From Bryopsis sp. KO-2023 (taxonomy: Eukaryota > Chlorophyta > Ulvophyceae > Bryopsidales > Bryopsidaceae): 64,000 nucleotides of DNA. The DNA lies in NCBI GenBank assembly GCA_030272585.1, contig BSYQ01000007.1, positions 5,894,001 to 5,958,000 of the forward strand. Direction: 5' to 3'. Shown one piece after another: positions 22,001 through 35,309 of the stretch; within the stretch, counting starts at the first letter, position 1; the number at the start of each line of letters is the position of its first letter. The notes beneath the pieces are model-generated. The model made no database searches and was not told where the DNA came from. It worked only from the letters and a program-made list of their open reading frames with translations. A program made the translations under genes and the position numbers.

Positions 22001-22261
22001 CAATAGGATTGCCGAAGAATACTCCAAAGTGAAGGTTGGTTTTCTCCAATCCAATTCACACTCTGTTTTCTTCACTCAAATGTGTGGCAAATAGGCTCCA
22101 TCCAATTCCATCCAGTTTTCCAATTGTCGAAATGACTGTTCTCAATATTGTTCCATCTCATGTGTGTGTGTGATTTGTTTCCTTTCCAGGCAATGATAGC
22201 GAGTGCTGAATCTTGTATGGCAGATTTCGAGCAAATAGAGGAAGAGTTGGACGAAGCTTAG
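19086..22261 (+). CDS. HAUS4: Coiled-coil protein resembling augmin subunit HAUS4
   Basis: Augmin recruits gamma-tubulin to existing microtubules during spindle and cortical array assembly. Ten exons join in phase: 19086-19248, 19542-19605, 19862-19979, 20318-20551, 20757-20868, 21102-21295, 21541-21584, 21736-21862, 21957-22034 and 22190-22261, giving 401 aa (human HAUS4 is 363 aa). The clearest match is near the end: GLGQEYNRIAEEYSKVKAMI against the LGEEFDRLVKEYTVLK region of HAUS4, preceded by GTYTAHVNRALEVIHRKLES against the TYTVEKVEVHRLIRDRLEG region. The middle is predicted coiled coil. A basic, acidic-flanked insert (HTPKRRRSFE) near residue 115 is not typical and could be a nuclear localisation signal. 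The C-terminus loses the usual Trp. The ATG at 19086 lies only 100 bp from the transposon edge. Family assignment rests on pattern memory; another coiled-coil family remains possible. Confidence 0.6.
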
Positions 22262-22808
22262 GATATTTGACAGGGTGAAAGTTTAAATCCGTTGGGTTTG
22301 TTTCGATTGGAAAACTTGGCAGGCTGTCATATTGTAGATACACTAGATATGGGCATATCATTTTCAAAAAACCAGTCATTTTGCAGTCGCTGTTCCTTTC
22401 TGTTCAAGGGCGCTGAGCCTTGGTACCCCTTAGTTTTCTGTTTCTTCTTTGGTTTTTGATTGGTTCAGGGTTGGGGGAAGCAGTGGGAATGAGAGGATCG
22501 TTTTTTTTGTTTGAAATTCTTTTGGAGGGGGGTAAAATCTCAAGTGTAAAAACAAAAAAGAATAGAGGCCAAGGAAGGTACAATTGGCAATGCATGAAAT
22601 TTTGGCAGGAGAAGACAATAATATTTGGAATTGACTCTAGATTGGCAAAAGACGTCATCAAGACGTCGAATAACTGCCAGGAATCCACGACCATCTCCAC
22701 ATGATTCAAAAAAGACGGGAGAAAACGAAAACGATAACGAGCCCGTTCAGTTTTATACGGAAAACAATAGGTTGAGGAGCAGGAAAAGAACGCAGATCAA
22801 TCCACGAT

Positions 22809-25065
22809 ATGGCTCAAGAGTCGTCAGAAATCATCACCCCTGAAACCGTTTTGGCTCTCGAAGGCCCTACGGATGGTGAGAACATAAAAAACTAGACACT
22901 GGTGAAAGGGAATTGACTTTACTGCAAATCCAACGAAGTGCAAAGAGAAGAGATGAGCTTTTGGCGCGCATGCAGACATGAAATCAATGATGTTGATCCA
23001 AATGCATCTAAAAGTACCCCCAACAACATGCACGTTTGGACTCACAAAGCCGACGTTCAGATCCAAGGGTGCCACAAAGAAGTGTTATATTCTAATATGC
23101 CAACCAACAGACAGAAATGAGCACTAGGCAGAAGATAGCAAAAGACAATATAGGACATAAAATTAACAAATAAGATACAAATATCACAAATTAAGGTGAA
23201 AGCCACCATGCACAAGTACGACGTTGAAATGTTGACAAGTAAATGAGGAAACTGAGCTGAGCCAAGATATAGCCAAAAATTCCATCCAATACTGCCAACC
23301 ATGTTAAAGGAGGTTGATTTAAACAATCCAGGATACCTTTGCCCGATGTCAGCAAATAACATTGGCCTGGAGTTCATGCGATTCGAAATACGAGATTGTG
23401 ATTCAGGGGAACTTATGCTGAAGGTAGGTTCTAAGTGTGCATGACTGACCCACTGAATTCGAATCGATTACACTTTTCCTTCACGGTGACAAGAAAAGGG
23501 TTGGATACTGGAGATAAAATTAATGTTCAACCCATGTAGAAAAATCAACACACATATTTACATGTGCAGATAGAACAATGGGTATGTAAAATTGTGAAAC
23601 CCACCAAATGCTTCAAATCTCATCCAATCACTTGATCCCACATCTCGACATGAAACAATTCTCATAGAAATGACTGCACTTTGCTTCAGTTCAGCGTAAT
23701 CATAAAGACTAGCTTATGGCACGGTAATTGTTGTTGTGCTTTCTTGGGGCATCGACCACTTAGATATCGAGCAAACCCAGCAGTCCGATGTCGGTGATGG
23801 AAGGCCCTGGAAACCAAGAGCCTTGCCGGGCAGTCAGCTATTGCTTTCCACTCAGATTTCTGAGAATGAAGAATATACGAACACTGTAAGTACTGCATTA
23901 TGGGCCTCCAAGATAGAGCTAAGACCACTGGAGCGATAAAAAAGGGCAAAAAATTCAGAAAATCAGGATTGTGGATTCTCCTGAATTCAGCGTAGAAGAT
24001 AATGTAGATATGTCAATTGTGCTACGACCATTGAAACACCGAGAATATACAAAATACAAAATATATAATACTTTTCTGCCAAGAGCATAATGTAGACGTG
24101 TATCAAGCTTTTTTGTGTTTCAGGCTAAATTTCGGTGTTGGAGCAGATGTGATCGTGAACTCCCTCAAGATGATTGAAAGGCATTACTTCAAGGTCAGTT
24201 GCTTGAATAACTATGTACCCAGAGACTCAACAGTTTTTGAATGAAGAATTGTACAGGGACAAAATGACTATTAGCCACGGTTCCACCTCCAAGTAAAAAT
24301 GCTCTCTGTTTTTTTGATGTGCAGGAAGGAAATTTTCATGCCTTGTGTGTTCCACAAAGTTTATACATATTTTGAGTTCATACTTTAGAGTTTACAGTTT
24401 TGAAATCATTTATTTCATCAACAAGCACAGGCCCTTCAATAAAAAGCCATACGTAATGTTAGTTGCGTGAAGAGGTCTACCCATGCAAGACTACTTTATT
24501 CCTTAGCAATGCCCATTTCGCATTTCTTGAAAGAACACAGTCTCCGTCATAATGTTATCGCTTTGGATAACAGCAGTTGAAATGTCTTTTGATTGAAGTG
24601 AATGTTAAAATGGCAGGGAGAGCTCATAAGAAGCTTCTCGTTCGACTTTGGATTCTGCATCCCTGGCTCTGAAAACTCATGGGAGGGCATTTATGACTTG
24701 CCTCAAAAATCAGAGGAGGAAATTGACGAATTCGTGAGTTTTTTTTGGCATAACCAGATGATTCAACCTATTTTAGACTCGACAGTGATGTATTTGCCAG
24801 AGTATTCTTTAGCGCTTTTGTTTCTGTTCAATCCCGAATGAGCAATAGCTGAATGTGGTTGCATCTGATTGAAAGCAATCTGGGCCTCTGGCTCTTCGAT
24901 TGCTTTTATGGTCACCGTGACTGTAACAATGCTTGTGATGTTCAGGAGAAAAGCCCAGGGGAGCACCAATCCGACAGTTTCTACTTTGCTGATGACCGCT
25001 TAATTATGCACAACAAAGCCTTTTATGAATACCGTGATGGCGAATCTTGGGTGGTCCGTCAGTGA
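22809..25065 (+). CDS. UNC119: UNC119 / GMP-PDE-delta family lipid-binding chaperone
   Basis: UNC119 extracts N-myristoylated proteins from membranes and delivers them to cilia; ARL3-GTP releases the cargo. Six exons (22809-22875, 23332-23423, 23764-23885, 24124-24193, 24617-24733, 24946-25065) total 588 nt, 195 aa. Signature segments in order are [20 protein letters not shown] at the N-terminus, [38 protein letters not shown] (compare VRYQFTPAFLRLRQVGAT), [40 protein letters not shown] and [20 protein letters not shown]. These build the immunoglobulin-like beta-sandwich with its lipid pocket. The length is slightly under the animal proteins (about 240 aa), which have a longer disordered N-terminus. 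Land plants lack this gene, so it suggests a flagellated alga. Confidence 0.92.
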
Positions 25066-25988
25066 CCAGTTGTTTGTAGCCTGAATTATTTTTGGACATT
25101 TTTTACTTCTCGAAAATTCTTTCTTTCCAGGTTTTGTAATTTGAACAAGGGTCAGCACTGTAAACCAGGTGTCTCCAACAAAAAGAACTTTGCCCGGTTT
25201 TGGGCATTCTGTGGAGAGATCAACCCAGGAAGGTGCTCCTTCATGTCCTGCGCCGCCATTTGTGAAGCATTCCAATTGATTATTTACGAACTTGTTTGAG
25301 AATCAATCACACTGGTGCGGTTTCAGCGCTTTGGAAAATCGCGATGCCAACCAGGAATTTTGCTTAATCTGACGTCCACGTCGGATAAAACTCGTGAAAT
25401 GTGTCAAATCAGTCCGACGTGGAGGCAAGAGCAAAGTTCCCATTTCCCATCGCGATTTTCCTTGGGCTCTGATGGTGCCGTTCACGTGGGTGGGTACAGC
25501 GTACGTCAGCTTGCTTCACATTAAGATTCGTTTCCTCCCTACAAAAGTCCCCAGCGCAATCTACGCAATTTTTCGAAGGTTGGTGCACGATTTCGATTGG
25601 AAGGAAATCGCAACAATCGAATTTGCTGACACGCTTTGCCAGCTTTGTTTGGAGCCTTGATTCAGAGGTCTATTTCGCACACCTCTTTTTTTTTTGGGCT
25701 CGCGAGCGAGAGCATACCTCCACCGCCCGAAGGCCGACGACCCTTATTGTCTCTGGGAAAGGAGGTTTACAGTGTGTGCTGAGAGGGCGTGTTTTCACAG
25801 CGCTTGTCGTGCGAACAAAGGGACTAAAGAAAAAAAAGAAAAACTGTCTCGAGTTATGCTGGTTACCGCCTAGTGACGTTACCCCTCGACTGCAGTGAAG
25901 TTTTTTTATCTGTGGAAGTTTCGCTGGAAACTGCGAATGCTCGATTGTGGACCGGGGCAGTGCGAAGTTTGAAAGCAGGACAGAAAGG
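25066..25988. other. Intergenic / 5' region of the MATH gene
   Basis: Three-prime UTR of UNC119 followed by GC-richer sequence from about 25640 that probably includes the promoter and 5' UTR of the next gene. Short open frames at 25394-25660 have no recognised similarity. Confidence 0.4.
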
Positions 25989-28900
25989 ATGTCTAATGCC
26001 CGGTTGAGGGAGGCGCTGAACGCCGGAAACAACACTAAAGAAAAGGGGCCCCCTGTGGCTGATGGGATACTGTCTGTCACACCCGACACCCCAGAAGCAG
26101 TTGAATTGAGGTCTCGACGCTCCGCGATCGACTGCGTGGCAACGAGCTCGACGTATTTAGAAGAGGAGAGCGACGGTGGGTGTCCGTCCATCCCCTGGTC
26201 AGACCCAGACCCAAGCCTCGGACCCAGCTTCTCTGTCTTGGCAGATTTCACGCACGTAATTACAGGGAAACGAAAATCCAAAAGAATGGGAAGAATTAAG
26301 GCACGTCGGTGTTTCAAAGGAAGGGTTTTGACAGTCGAGAAAAGGGTCAAGAACGTCTCTCGCGCTGATTGTTTCCCATCCGGGTGGTTGTGCAGGGCCG
26401 AGGCCTCACGAACTGTACGGAAAGTTTACCTGGAAGATTGAGAATTTTTCCGAGACGAGCAAGAGGGAACTGCGAAGCAACGTCTTTGAGGTTGGGAGCT
26501 ATAAGTGGTGAGAATCGATTTCAATCGAGAAAACATATTACCCCTCATAGCCAGCCTAAAATCCCACAGCAAGGTTTTCCCCCAAACACCAACTGCTCCT
26601 CTGTTTGGGGCTGAAAGAAAAACCTTCCACTCTATAGAGTTAGATGGAACTTCCATCCCAGATCTTGTTGGCTTGTTTTGTTCTCTAGAAATAAGACCTT
26701 CAGGGAAACTGGAAAAACGGTCCAAAAACAACCAAATAAACATACACTTGCTTCGGGAGGGAGAGATTTTTTTTTTTCAGCCATTTTCCAACTAAAACAA
26801 ACAGAAACACAAGAAAAACCCATCAATGACGCAGGGGAAAATTGAAAAAAAGATTGAAAAATAACCCAAAACTGAACACGCGATACTCTAATGTTTTTTT
26901 TTTTTTCTTTCCTTCGTGTGTGTGTGTGTGTGTGTGTGTTTCTCCTTTGTTCATTTTTAGAACAGAGTAGTTGATGGGTTGGGAGTTGGAGTGACTGGTG
27001 GACATGGTTTTGGTCAGGTATATCCTTGTTTACCCCCAGGGTTGTGATGTGTGCAACCACCTCTCGCTGTTCTTATGCGTCGCGGACTATGACAAACTAC
27101 TACCGGGTGAGTCCATAATTCCTGTTTCTCAAATTAAATATTTATTCCTTTTTCACCCCACGCTCTTTTTAATCAGAAAATAAACATATCAGTGAGGAAA
27201 AATATCTCAAGAAAAAAGAAAGTGGGCGGATGAAATGAATGCCACCCATGTTTTCTTACCATGAAATGTAAAGGAAATTTTGGGTGGTTGCGATTACGTT
27301 GCTTTTCGCAGACGGGAGGCCATGTTGATTTTTTTTTGGGGGGGAAGTAATCGCAAGTAAGTTTTTTTTTGCTTATCTTTTATGGTTCATTCTGTCTTGT
27401 GTTTCTAGGGTGGAGCCATTTTGCACAATTCACCATAGCGGTTGTGAACAAGGATCCCAAAAAGTCTAAATACTCAGGTGCTTTCAGCCAGTAAATATTT
27501 TTCAAGGGACGTGGAAAATAGTTATTCTTCAAGGTTCATTGCGTGATCATTCTGGCCATACAAAAGTGAAACTTTTTCTAGTAAATTGATTGGAAAAAAA
27601 AGTGAACTGGAAAACTGCATGCCGGATCTCCAACATATTTTAACGCTGGGAATATTTCAACGGTAACATGACAAAATGAAGATATTAAGAATGTTTTTGT
27701 GACAATAAATTTGTTTTTGTCTGGGTGTACCAGAGGACGCAAGGAATTATTGTTTTTGAACGTCTTACTTTTTCCCATGACAGACACTCTGCATCGGTTT
27801 TGCAAAAAGGAGCATGATTGGGGATGGAAAAAATTCATGGAATTGTCGAAAGTGCTGGATGGATTTACCGTCGCTGACACGTTAGTCATCAAGGCCCAGG
27901 TTCAAGTCATCAGGTTGGGAAATGCTTTCTTGTTTTTTTTGGTTAGAAGTATGTTTGCTGGTTTGGTTGTGAATCTTGGAAGCCTGAAAATGAATTGGAG
28001 GGGAAAAGAGAAGGATCCTTAATGTGCAATGACTACGAAAATGAATTGGAGAATTTATGAAGTAAATGTTCACAGTGCTCTTCCTTCTTCACTTCTTGAA
28101 CTGCTCCAAGTTGACTGTGTCTCAAATTACATGCAAATGGAATTCCATAATCCATGTTTTTCGGTTCAGTTAATCAATTCAAATAAAAGAATGAAAAAAA
28201 AAACAGCAAAAAATGAAGACAGGCAAGTGTTACATGTTAACATACATATATATATAAAACTCTTTATCAATTAACAGAGGTTATTTTTCTTCCTCTTTCA
28301 ATTTCCAGAGATCGTGTGGATCGACCTTTTCGCTGCTTAGACCCTCAGTATCGACGTGAACTGGTGCGTGTTTACTTGACGAACGTGGAGGGTATTTGCC
28401 GGAGGTTTGTGGAAGAACGCAGGGAGCGACTGGCTTGGATTCGTCAAGACCCCAACACTTTTCGAGCGTTTTGGAGAGGCCTGGTCGATGACATCAAGAA
28501 AGAGAATATTCTGGACATGGAAGATGTCATTCTCAAGGTGCACAAATGCTGTCCAGGGAACATGGAAATTTAATGCAAAAATTGAAACTGTTTGTTTTAC
28601 TTAGGGTTGGCCACCACTCACGAAAAATTTATTTCATCCATGCTTTTTCCTTGAGGAGAATTTTATTGACTACCCGATAAGTCATTTCCGGATTTCATAT
28701 TGTAGCATCAGTAGGTGTGGTGCTTGACATAAAAATATGTAGAAAAAAATACAATATTTGTTCTATTTTCCATCTTTCCGAGAGTAAATTCAGTAGGTGT
28801 TCACCGTTTAAGTGAAAGTAAAAAGTCACTCGAAGAATTAACCATGTGTCGAGCAGTAATTGTATTTTGAATCAAGAATTTCCTACATTTTTTGAAATTT

Positions 28901-31900
28901 TTATGGTCCGTGCCTTTCAGGGAGTTGTTAAAAGATTCTTCAATGAGAAAGAGGTCACTTCCACACTGGTCATGGATGCTCTATTTTGTGGATGCAGACA
29001 ATTAGAGGAACAAAGCAGGATGTGGTTTCAGGTGTGGACCCTTTCCCTTAAAAAAAGAAAATACGCAATGAAAACTATGAAAATAAAAATTAAGAATGGA
29101 AGACCATGTATGGAAAAAACAAACCACCTACACATGGCAAAAGTGTTTATTACCGAGGGCAAGACTGGAAGAGGGGAGCTAGGTTGTTTTTCATTCTTGA
29201 TGCCGATGGGGCTGCTTGCCAATTTTTTTGGAAATGCATGCACCCAAGGATTGATAGGATCGATGGCTTATTAGTGAAGCAGGCAAATGGTTCCTATCAT
29301 TGATTTTCGCATTACAATATTACACAGCCATTCCCCGACCACATCATCAAATCAATTCCATTTCAATTTAATGTGCAACCCTCACATCAATACAATACCT
29401 TGCTTCTGGGCAATCCATTTTCTATTATTTTTTGTGAATTTCGACGAAAATTCACGCACATGAGGGATGTTTTGTTTGAGTTTTGTTTTATCAGAGATAT
29501 ATAGTTGGGTGTAGTGTCGCACTCCAGTGAAAAAATTCTGTTTGGCATAGGGAAAGTTGGGCAGAAATGACGACCCAAACATTGTCATCGATGCTCATCA
29601 GGGCGTATTTTTGGTTGCTGGAGATGTCATAAGGGTGCTCGAGCGGGCTGCCAATGAAACCATCCCTCCATGCGGTAGGGATGAAAAGGTAAGATTTCTT
29701 GATTACCCATTTATGTACAAACGCATGTTCATCCCTTTTTCTCGTCTCCTGAATGCACTTGAAAGTGAAGTTGGTTCACTAATATACAATATACATTTAA
29801 AAGAGTGACGAGAATTTGTCAAGGGGTGATATTGAGCTTGATGAGTAATGTGTGTGCCTGTGTTTTGTTTTCTTAATCATTGATGATAGCGATGATTAAT
29901 GTCAATGATTAATTTTAATTTTAATGCTAATAATTATTAATGTGTTTCTGTTTTCAGGCTGCGGATGGGTCTGCCATGAGAAGCGGCCAGGATGATGAAT
30001 CTGTGAAAGATACGATCGAGCGAGATGAGCGTCGATTAGCAGAGCTGGGCAAGAGAACTGTAGAAATGTATGTCATTTCACACATTTTCACAGAGCATCT
30101 AGAGGTAGGAGCCGTATTGCAAAGAAATTTAGAAAATGCTATGTTGTGTGTAGTGATTTGTGTTGATACACTTAAAGGAAGCTTGATTTTCTTGAACTGT
30201 GATGTATTTTCATCGTCATGTTGTCAAAATAAAATAAAATAGAATAAATGATGGATGGATCTGAATGCTTTTCAAATTGGGTTCCACTGGGTAATAGGGG
30301 TGCACTTGTCAATTTTTTTTCTAGTTGTATATTTCATCCCAGTTGGTTCAATGTGTGTTCAAAACAATGTTGTCCGTTTTCCCCCCAATGATTGTCATAG
30401 TGATGTTGATCAGATAAAGAATATTGTTTTTGCTGTAGGTTGCTTATCGAGAGGCTGAATCATTGAAGAGACAGGAAGCCTTGATAAGAGAGGAGGAAGA
30501 AGCAGAGCGGATGGAAGAATACAGAATTCAGTTGAAAGCGCAGGCAGAACGTGAACGAAGAATGAAAAGAAAGGTGAGGTCAATGACCACCCACATATTT
30601 CACATATGGAAAATGAAAAACAAATCGGGGAGGAGGGTGGGATAACGAGAAGAAAGTAGAGTGTGTGAAAGTACAATGCAGTACCTTGTACTAGCATTGC
30701 CCAGGTACCGTAGCTTTGTTAATCAAAGCAAAAAACAAAAACGTTGCCCAAGAAATCAGGACTTTTTTTTGCATGTCTGGTGGGTTTAGTTGTGGTGATT
30801 GGTGAAAGATCACACCACCGAGTGATGATTTTTTTTCTTCCTTAGGGTTTTGGGTTGGTGGCTCAACATCCACATTCTTGAAACTCGGGCAAAAAGCCAG
30901 TTCTGGTTATTTTTTTCAATGATGGGTTTTGTGCAAGATGCCAACATTCGCTGTAGGATTAGGACACTGATTCTCGTTTTTAATACATGCGTTTTCCCCT
31001 TTGTGTGTGTGTTTTTTTCTTCTTCGGGTTATTTACTTCCCCAGTTAGCAAGTGGGTTGAAGGAAGGGGGCAGATAAGAGTAAATTACTTACAGTTTTGG
31101 GGAGAGGGAAAGACTAGGGTTCAAGGGTGGGCTTGTGAACCTGGATTTTGTTCCATAGGACTGATCTCTCTATCTCTCGCACGGTGTTCAGGAGAAAAAA
31201 CGGGCCAAAAAAGAGGCAGAAAGAGTTCGACGCGAAGAGGAAGAGAGCGAACGACGGCGCCTGGAACAAGTGAAGAGAGATGAAGTCGAAAAGAAACGAA
31301 GAGAGGAGGCAGAAAAAAAAAGGTACCCAGCCATACGGACAACCAAGAAAGATCATGCCAGTGTTTTTCTTGAAAAGATATATCCACAGGCGCAAGAGAG
31401 AGAGAGAAGAAAAACTTCTTCATCGTCTCCATGTCAATTCATGCATTTGGCTCTTTGTTAATGACCCACCATGGCAATCAAGAGAGGTGCTTTGACCCCG
31501 TATTTTCTGCAGGAAGCTTGATGAGGAACGTGAGACGGAAAGGCAGAAGGCTTTGGAGGAGGCTGCCAGACGGGCGAGGGAGATTGAACGTAGGGAGGCC
31601 GAGAAACGAAAAAGAGCCCAGCAAGCTGAGGCAATCAGTGCAAAGGCAGACACCTCCACGTCAACCTCTACCTCTGGCTCCAACTCAGGGAGCTCTTCAG
31701 ACCCCCAACCATCCAGATCGGTGGCTGGAACACCCACAGGTGTGGTTGCGGCTGCCACTCCCCAGCCTCCCCAGAAATATGAGGAGCGGAGTGTCAGCTC
31801 AAAGGACGCAAGTTCACAGCCATCGTCATCAGCACCATCCACCGTCCCAGCTATTCTAGGAGGCAGGTAGGAAAAGGCACTGATTGAATTCAGCGAATTC

Positions 31901-34426
31901 GCCCTTGTCAGAAACTCACATCGATGAATGTAATGAACTGACAGAGATGAAATTCGCAGTCGATAAACAACGAATGTGCATCTGGGAGCACATAAAGGAC
32001 AACCAAAGGGACCTAGTATTTAAACTCAGATAGCTTGCTGCATCCTGATAGATAGAATCTTGATGGGCTGGATTTTAGAGAGGGGGGGGGGTGGGGGTTA
32101 TCCAATCCAATCGTAGAGGAGCACTCCTTGGATTGAAGCTGTGTGACATCAAATCATTCTTCAGGAGGATAGCTATGGCCAATGCACAGCTGCGACCGAA
32201 TGGAGTGAATGTGGGTATTCGAATCAACGATGTCCATCAGCCGTCCGCAGCTGTGTTCGGGAATCACATAGCTTACAGAAGCATCCATCCCCACTCCGAT
32301 CGCCTGCCCAATGGAACCGATCCGAATCCTGCCGAGGTCAATAGCCTCCGCGTGAGAGTGAAAGACCTTGAGCGAAGGATCGACGAAAAGGACACCGAGA
32401 TTTCGAGGTTGAAAGCCGAGGTTTCGGAGTACCAAGCGCGTGAGAAGACGAGGGAGGTGGTGGCTGCTGATCCTCCCTCCCAGATTTCACAAGGTTCGCA
32501 AACCCAGCCTCAGGGACAGCCTGGCGCTGGTAGCCATCCACGACAAGATGTGAGTACTGGGACTCAGGCACCCCCGCTTCTGGGTACGCCTGGGGTGGTG
32601 AATCAATCCCCTTCTCAAGGAAGTGAAGCTGGGAACCAGACTCCCACGCCGTCTCAACCACCACCATCCCGTGGAGGCGCCATCGTCTCAGGTGCGATCA
32701 CAATGCATCTCCACCACACAGGCCAAAACGTCTTGTACCATTGATGTCGTACCCTTCTCACAGACCAGCAAGGAAATGTGTTCCATCAGGCGGCTTCTTG
32801 TTTCAGCAAATGCTGGGGATGTCGCCTGTAGGCCAATTAAATTGGAGGTTGGACCCCTAGGAAGCTAGAGGTTGACTGAATGCTAGAAATAGTTTGATAA
32901 TGGTTAGGAATGCTCTTCTGTATCCGCTGTTATGCAGTGATGTCTCAATTGATTCATTCACTTCAGGCGGCAACCGCGTGAGTCATGGCAGTGCCAGTGT
33001 GAATCCGGACAAGACGAGAACAATGGGGAACCCCCCCAGTCCTATCTCGCATCCGATTGATCAGCGAGGTAAGGACTCATTGACGCAAGCTCCAACCCCC
33101 CACCAACAAAGAAGTGCGCAACAGGCAGCCAGGCAAGAAGGAACGAGGACACCCCCGGAATCCGATGTTGCCTCCATCAATGTGGGTCAAAGCACGGCTC
33201 CAAGGGCTCCGCCCTCTGCCCCCAGTCCTGCCGTCCAACCGTCTGACTCAGTTTCTCAGAAAGCCCCAATTGTTGAGAAGCCTGGCCCACGTAAGTCTAC
33301 TCAGCAACAGCAGACCCCCGTATTGTTCCAGAGGTCGTCAGGGGCTGTACCAATGCCCAGCACTACATCTGGTGCACCCAGCCGCCATGTGGGAGACATG
33401 CAACCTGTGACGTCGAATCCAGCAGATGGTGCGACATCAGTGCCCAATCAAGGCTCGATACAGAATCATTTGCCTGTTCACAGCATGGGTACCGTCCACC
33501 CTACTCCAGGACCTGCCTCTGGGCATTTCATCGGACCTCGCCAGCATCAGGGGGGCCCGTACAGTCATCAAGGGCATAGTGGATACCCCAATCTTCAATC
33601 CCATCCCCATCTGGGGATGCATCAACCGTCTATGCAACCGCTTGGCCATGGAGCTCACCCTGCTGGTACATCAGTGGGGCATAGTGTGAATGGTGTTTCA
33701 GGACCCTCCGTTTCGGGCATGTCTCAGAAAATGGCGGTTGGTTCTGGTCAAGGAATGCATCCTGCACACCTCAATCATGTAGCATCTCAGAATTCGGGTT
33801 CGAGAGTGATGTCGGGGGATCCATCATCACGATTGCCAAATGGACCCCTCCGACCATATATGAGTGGAGGCTACAGCGTGGCGGGCCCTGCTCCACGGCC
33901 AATGTCTCAAGGACTACCGGGAAGAGGTCACGGCCCCCATGAGATGCTGGGTTCGATGCCTGATGGGTCCAGCATGAAAAATGGTGATATTGGATACATG
34001 GGGTCCAATCATATGTTGATGCACCAGCGGCCTCACTTGCAGGGCTTCAATAGCTCCATGTCCACCAAGGTACTTCACTGTTTCTTTCAAAGTTTTTTGC
34101 CGCTCTTTTTTGATGTGACCTACCGAAGTCAGACAGTTCTGTGGCATCAATCCAACTTGATGATTGTGGTTTGTTAATGATGATTTTTAAATTTTGGCTG
34201 GGAAGCAACCTCACCAAGATTTCTCGCTATGGCTAACATCTCACTTTGGACACCAAAAAATCTTCAAGATTCCACTATAATATTTTTGGAATATTTTCGG
34301 ATGTTGATTCTAAGAGTGTTTTTTTTTGCGTTGTGCTAGCGGCCGGATGTTCCGGGCAGACATAGTGACACTCCTTGCTTGGATGACTTCGCCCACATGG
34401 GGCTGATCACAGACTTGTTGGAATAG
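25989..34426 (+). CDS. MATH-domain TRAF-like protein, MUSE13/14 (TRAF1a/b) family
   Basis: In Arabidopsis these proteins are adaptors for SCF-dependent turnover of NLR immune receptors and of ATG6. Fifteen exons join in phase: 25989-26175, 26396-26507, 27018-27106, 27409-27477, 27784-27913, 28309-28537, 28921-29031, 29551-29688, 29958-30104, 30439-30573, 31192-31322, 31513-31866, 32165-32691, 32967-34069 and 34340-34426, about 1182 aa. Residues about 63-195 form the MATH domain (YGKFTWKIENFSETSKRELR, VYPQGCDVCNHLSLFLCVA, GWSHFAQFTIAVVNKDPKKS, KEHDWGWKKFMELSK). A conserved helical region follows (FRCLDPQYRRELVRVYLTNV, FFNEKEVTSTLVMDALF, ERDERRLAELGKRTVEM), then a long Arg/Glu coiled coil, a Ser/Pro/Gln-rich disordered tail, and a short conserved end (LDDFAHMGLITDLLE). 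The exon 1 donor (26175) is a choice between two sites; the one used keeps phase. Confidence 0.9.
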
Positions 34427-35300
34427 TCTTTTTCCTTGGAATGGAAACAGTGATCAAGGAGAGTATTAAACCAATTGTTGAGGAGGGGGATTGGGGGTGA
34501 GGGGGCATGCCACCCAGCAGCAGGGCGTGACTTGAAGTGGCCAAAGGAAAGCAAGGGGTTGAAGGAGAAAGAATCGATGAAAATTCTGGGCTTGGATTCG
34601 GTCCAATGGATTGGCTGATTGGTTATGTGTAAGGTGGCGGGGTCGTCTCTCCCACAGGGGGGCCGTCTTTTTTTCACAGAAACTGCTTTTTTTTTATTAC
34701 ATGCGCTGAGTGTGTTCGAGAGACGTGGAGTGGACAAATCAACATAGAAGCGGTGCTGTTTCGTGTGAGTTCTTATTTGGGCACATATTTTCAGGGGGGG
34801 GAGAGTGAGGTTTTGCGGGAATCTTTTTAAAATGTGTGCCACTGGGGAATAGAATGATGGACAGTTTGATATAGCTGGGTGTGTGTGTGTGTTTGTGTTT
34901 GCTATTTAGACTGTGGTGGCTGAGCAACAGTATTTGTCATTTTGCTGAGAGTCAGAAAAATAATCTGATTGTGGGTTTTCGTCGGCAGTGACTTAGCAGA
35001 GTAATAACAGGTATGGCTTGATTAGCTGCATATTCTGCGTATTCTGTGTGTGCTTTTCTCTGTGTTGGTGCATGTATCTGTGTTTGAGTAAGTCACCAAA
35101 GTTCTGGTTCCAGCTATCCCTGGTCCCCATCTCTCAAGGAATTCTAATGTGCTGGAAGCAGTATGGGGGTTCACATTATTTTGGAACAAACGATGGGCGT
35201 TTTGGGGGTCTTTTTTTTCTCGTTTTCGTTTTTTGGAGTGTAGGATATGGCACTCGTGAAGGTGGTGGCGGAGCTTGTAAATCAATTTTCATATTTATGC
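34427..35300. other. Convergent intergenic region
   Basis: G- and T-rich sequence between the 3' end of the MATH gene and the minus-strand gene to the right, with a short GT repeat near 34878-34895. No exon recognised. Confidence 0.45.
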
Positions 35301-35309
35301 CAGCCGTGA

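Noticed and set aside
26915..26940. GT dinucleotide run in the MATH gene
   Set aside because: An ordinary intronic microsatellite without sign of function.
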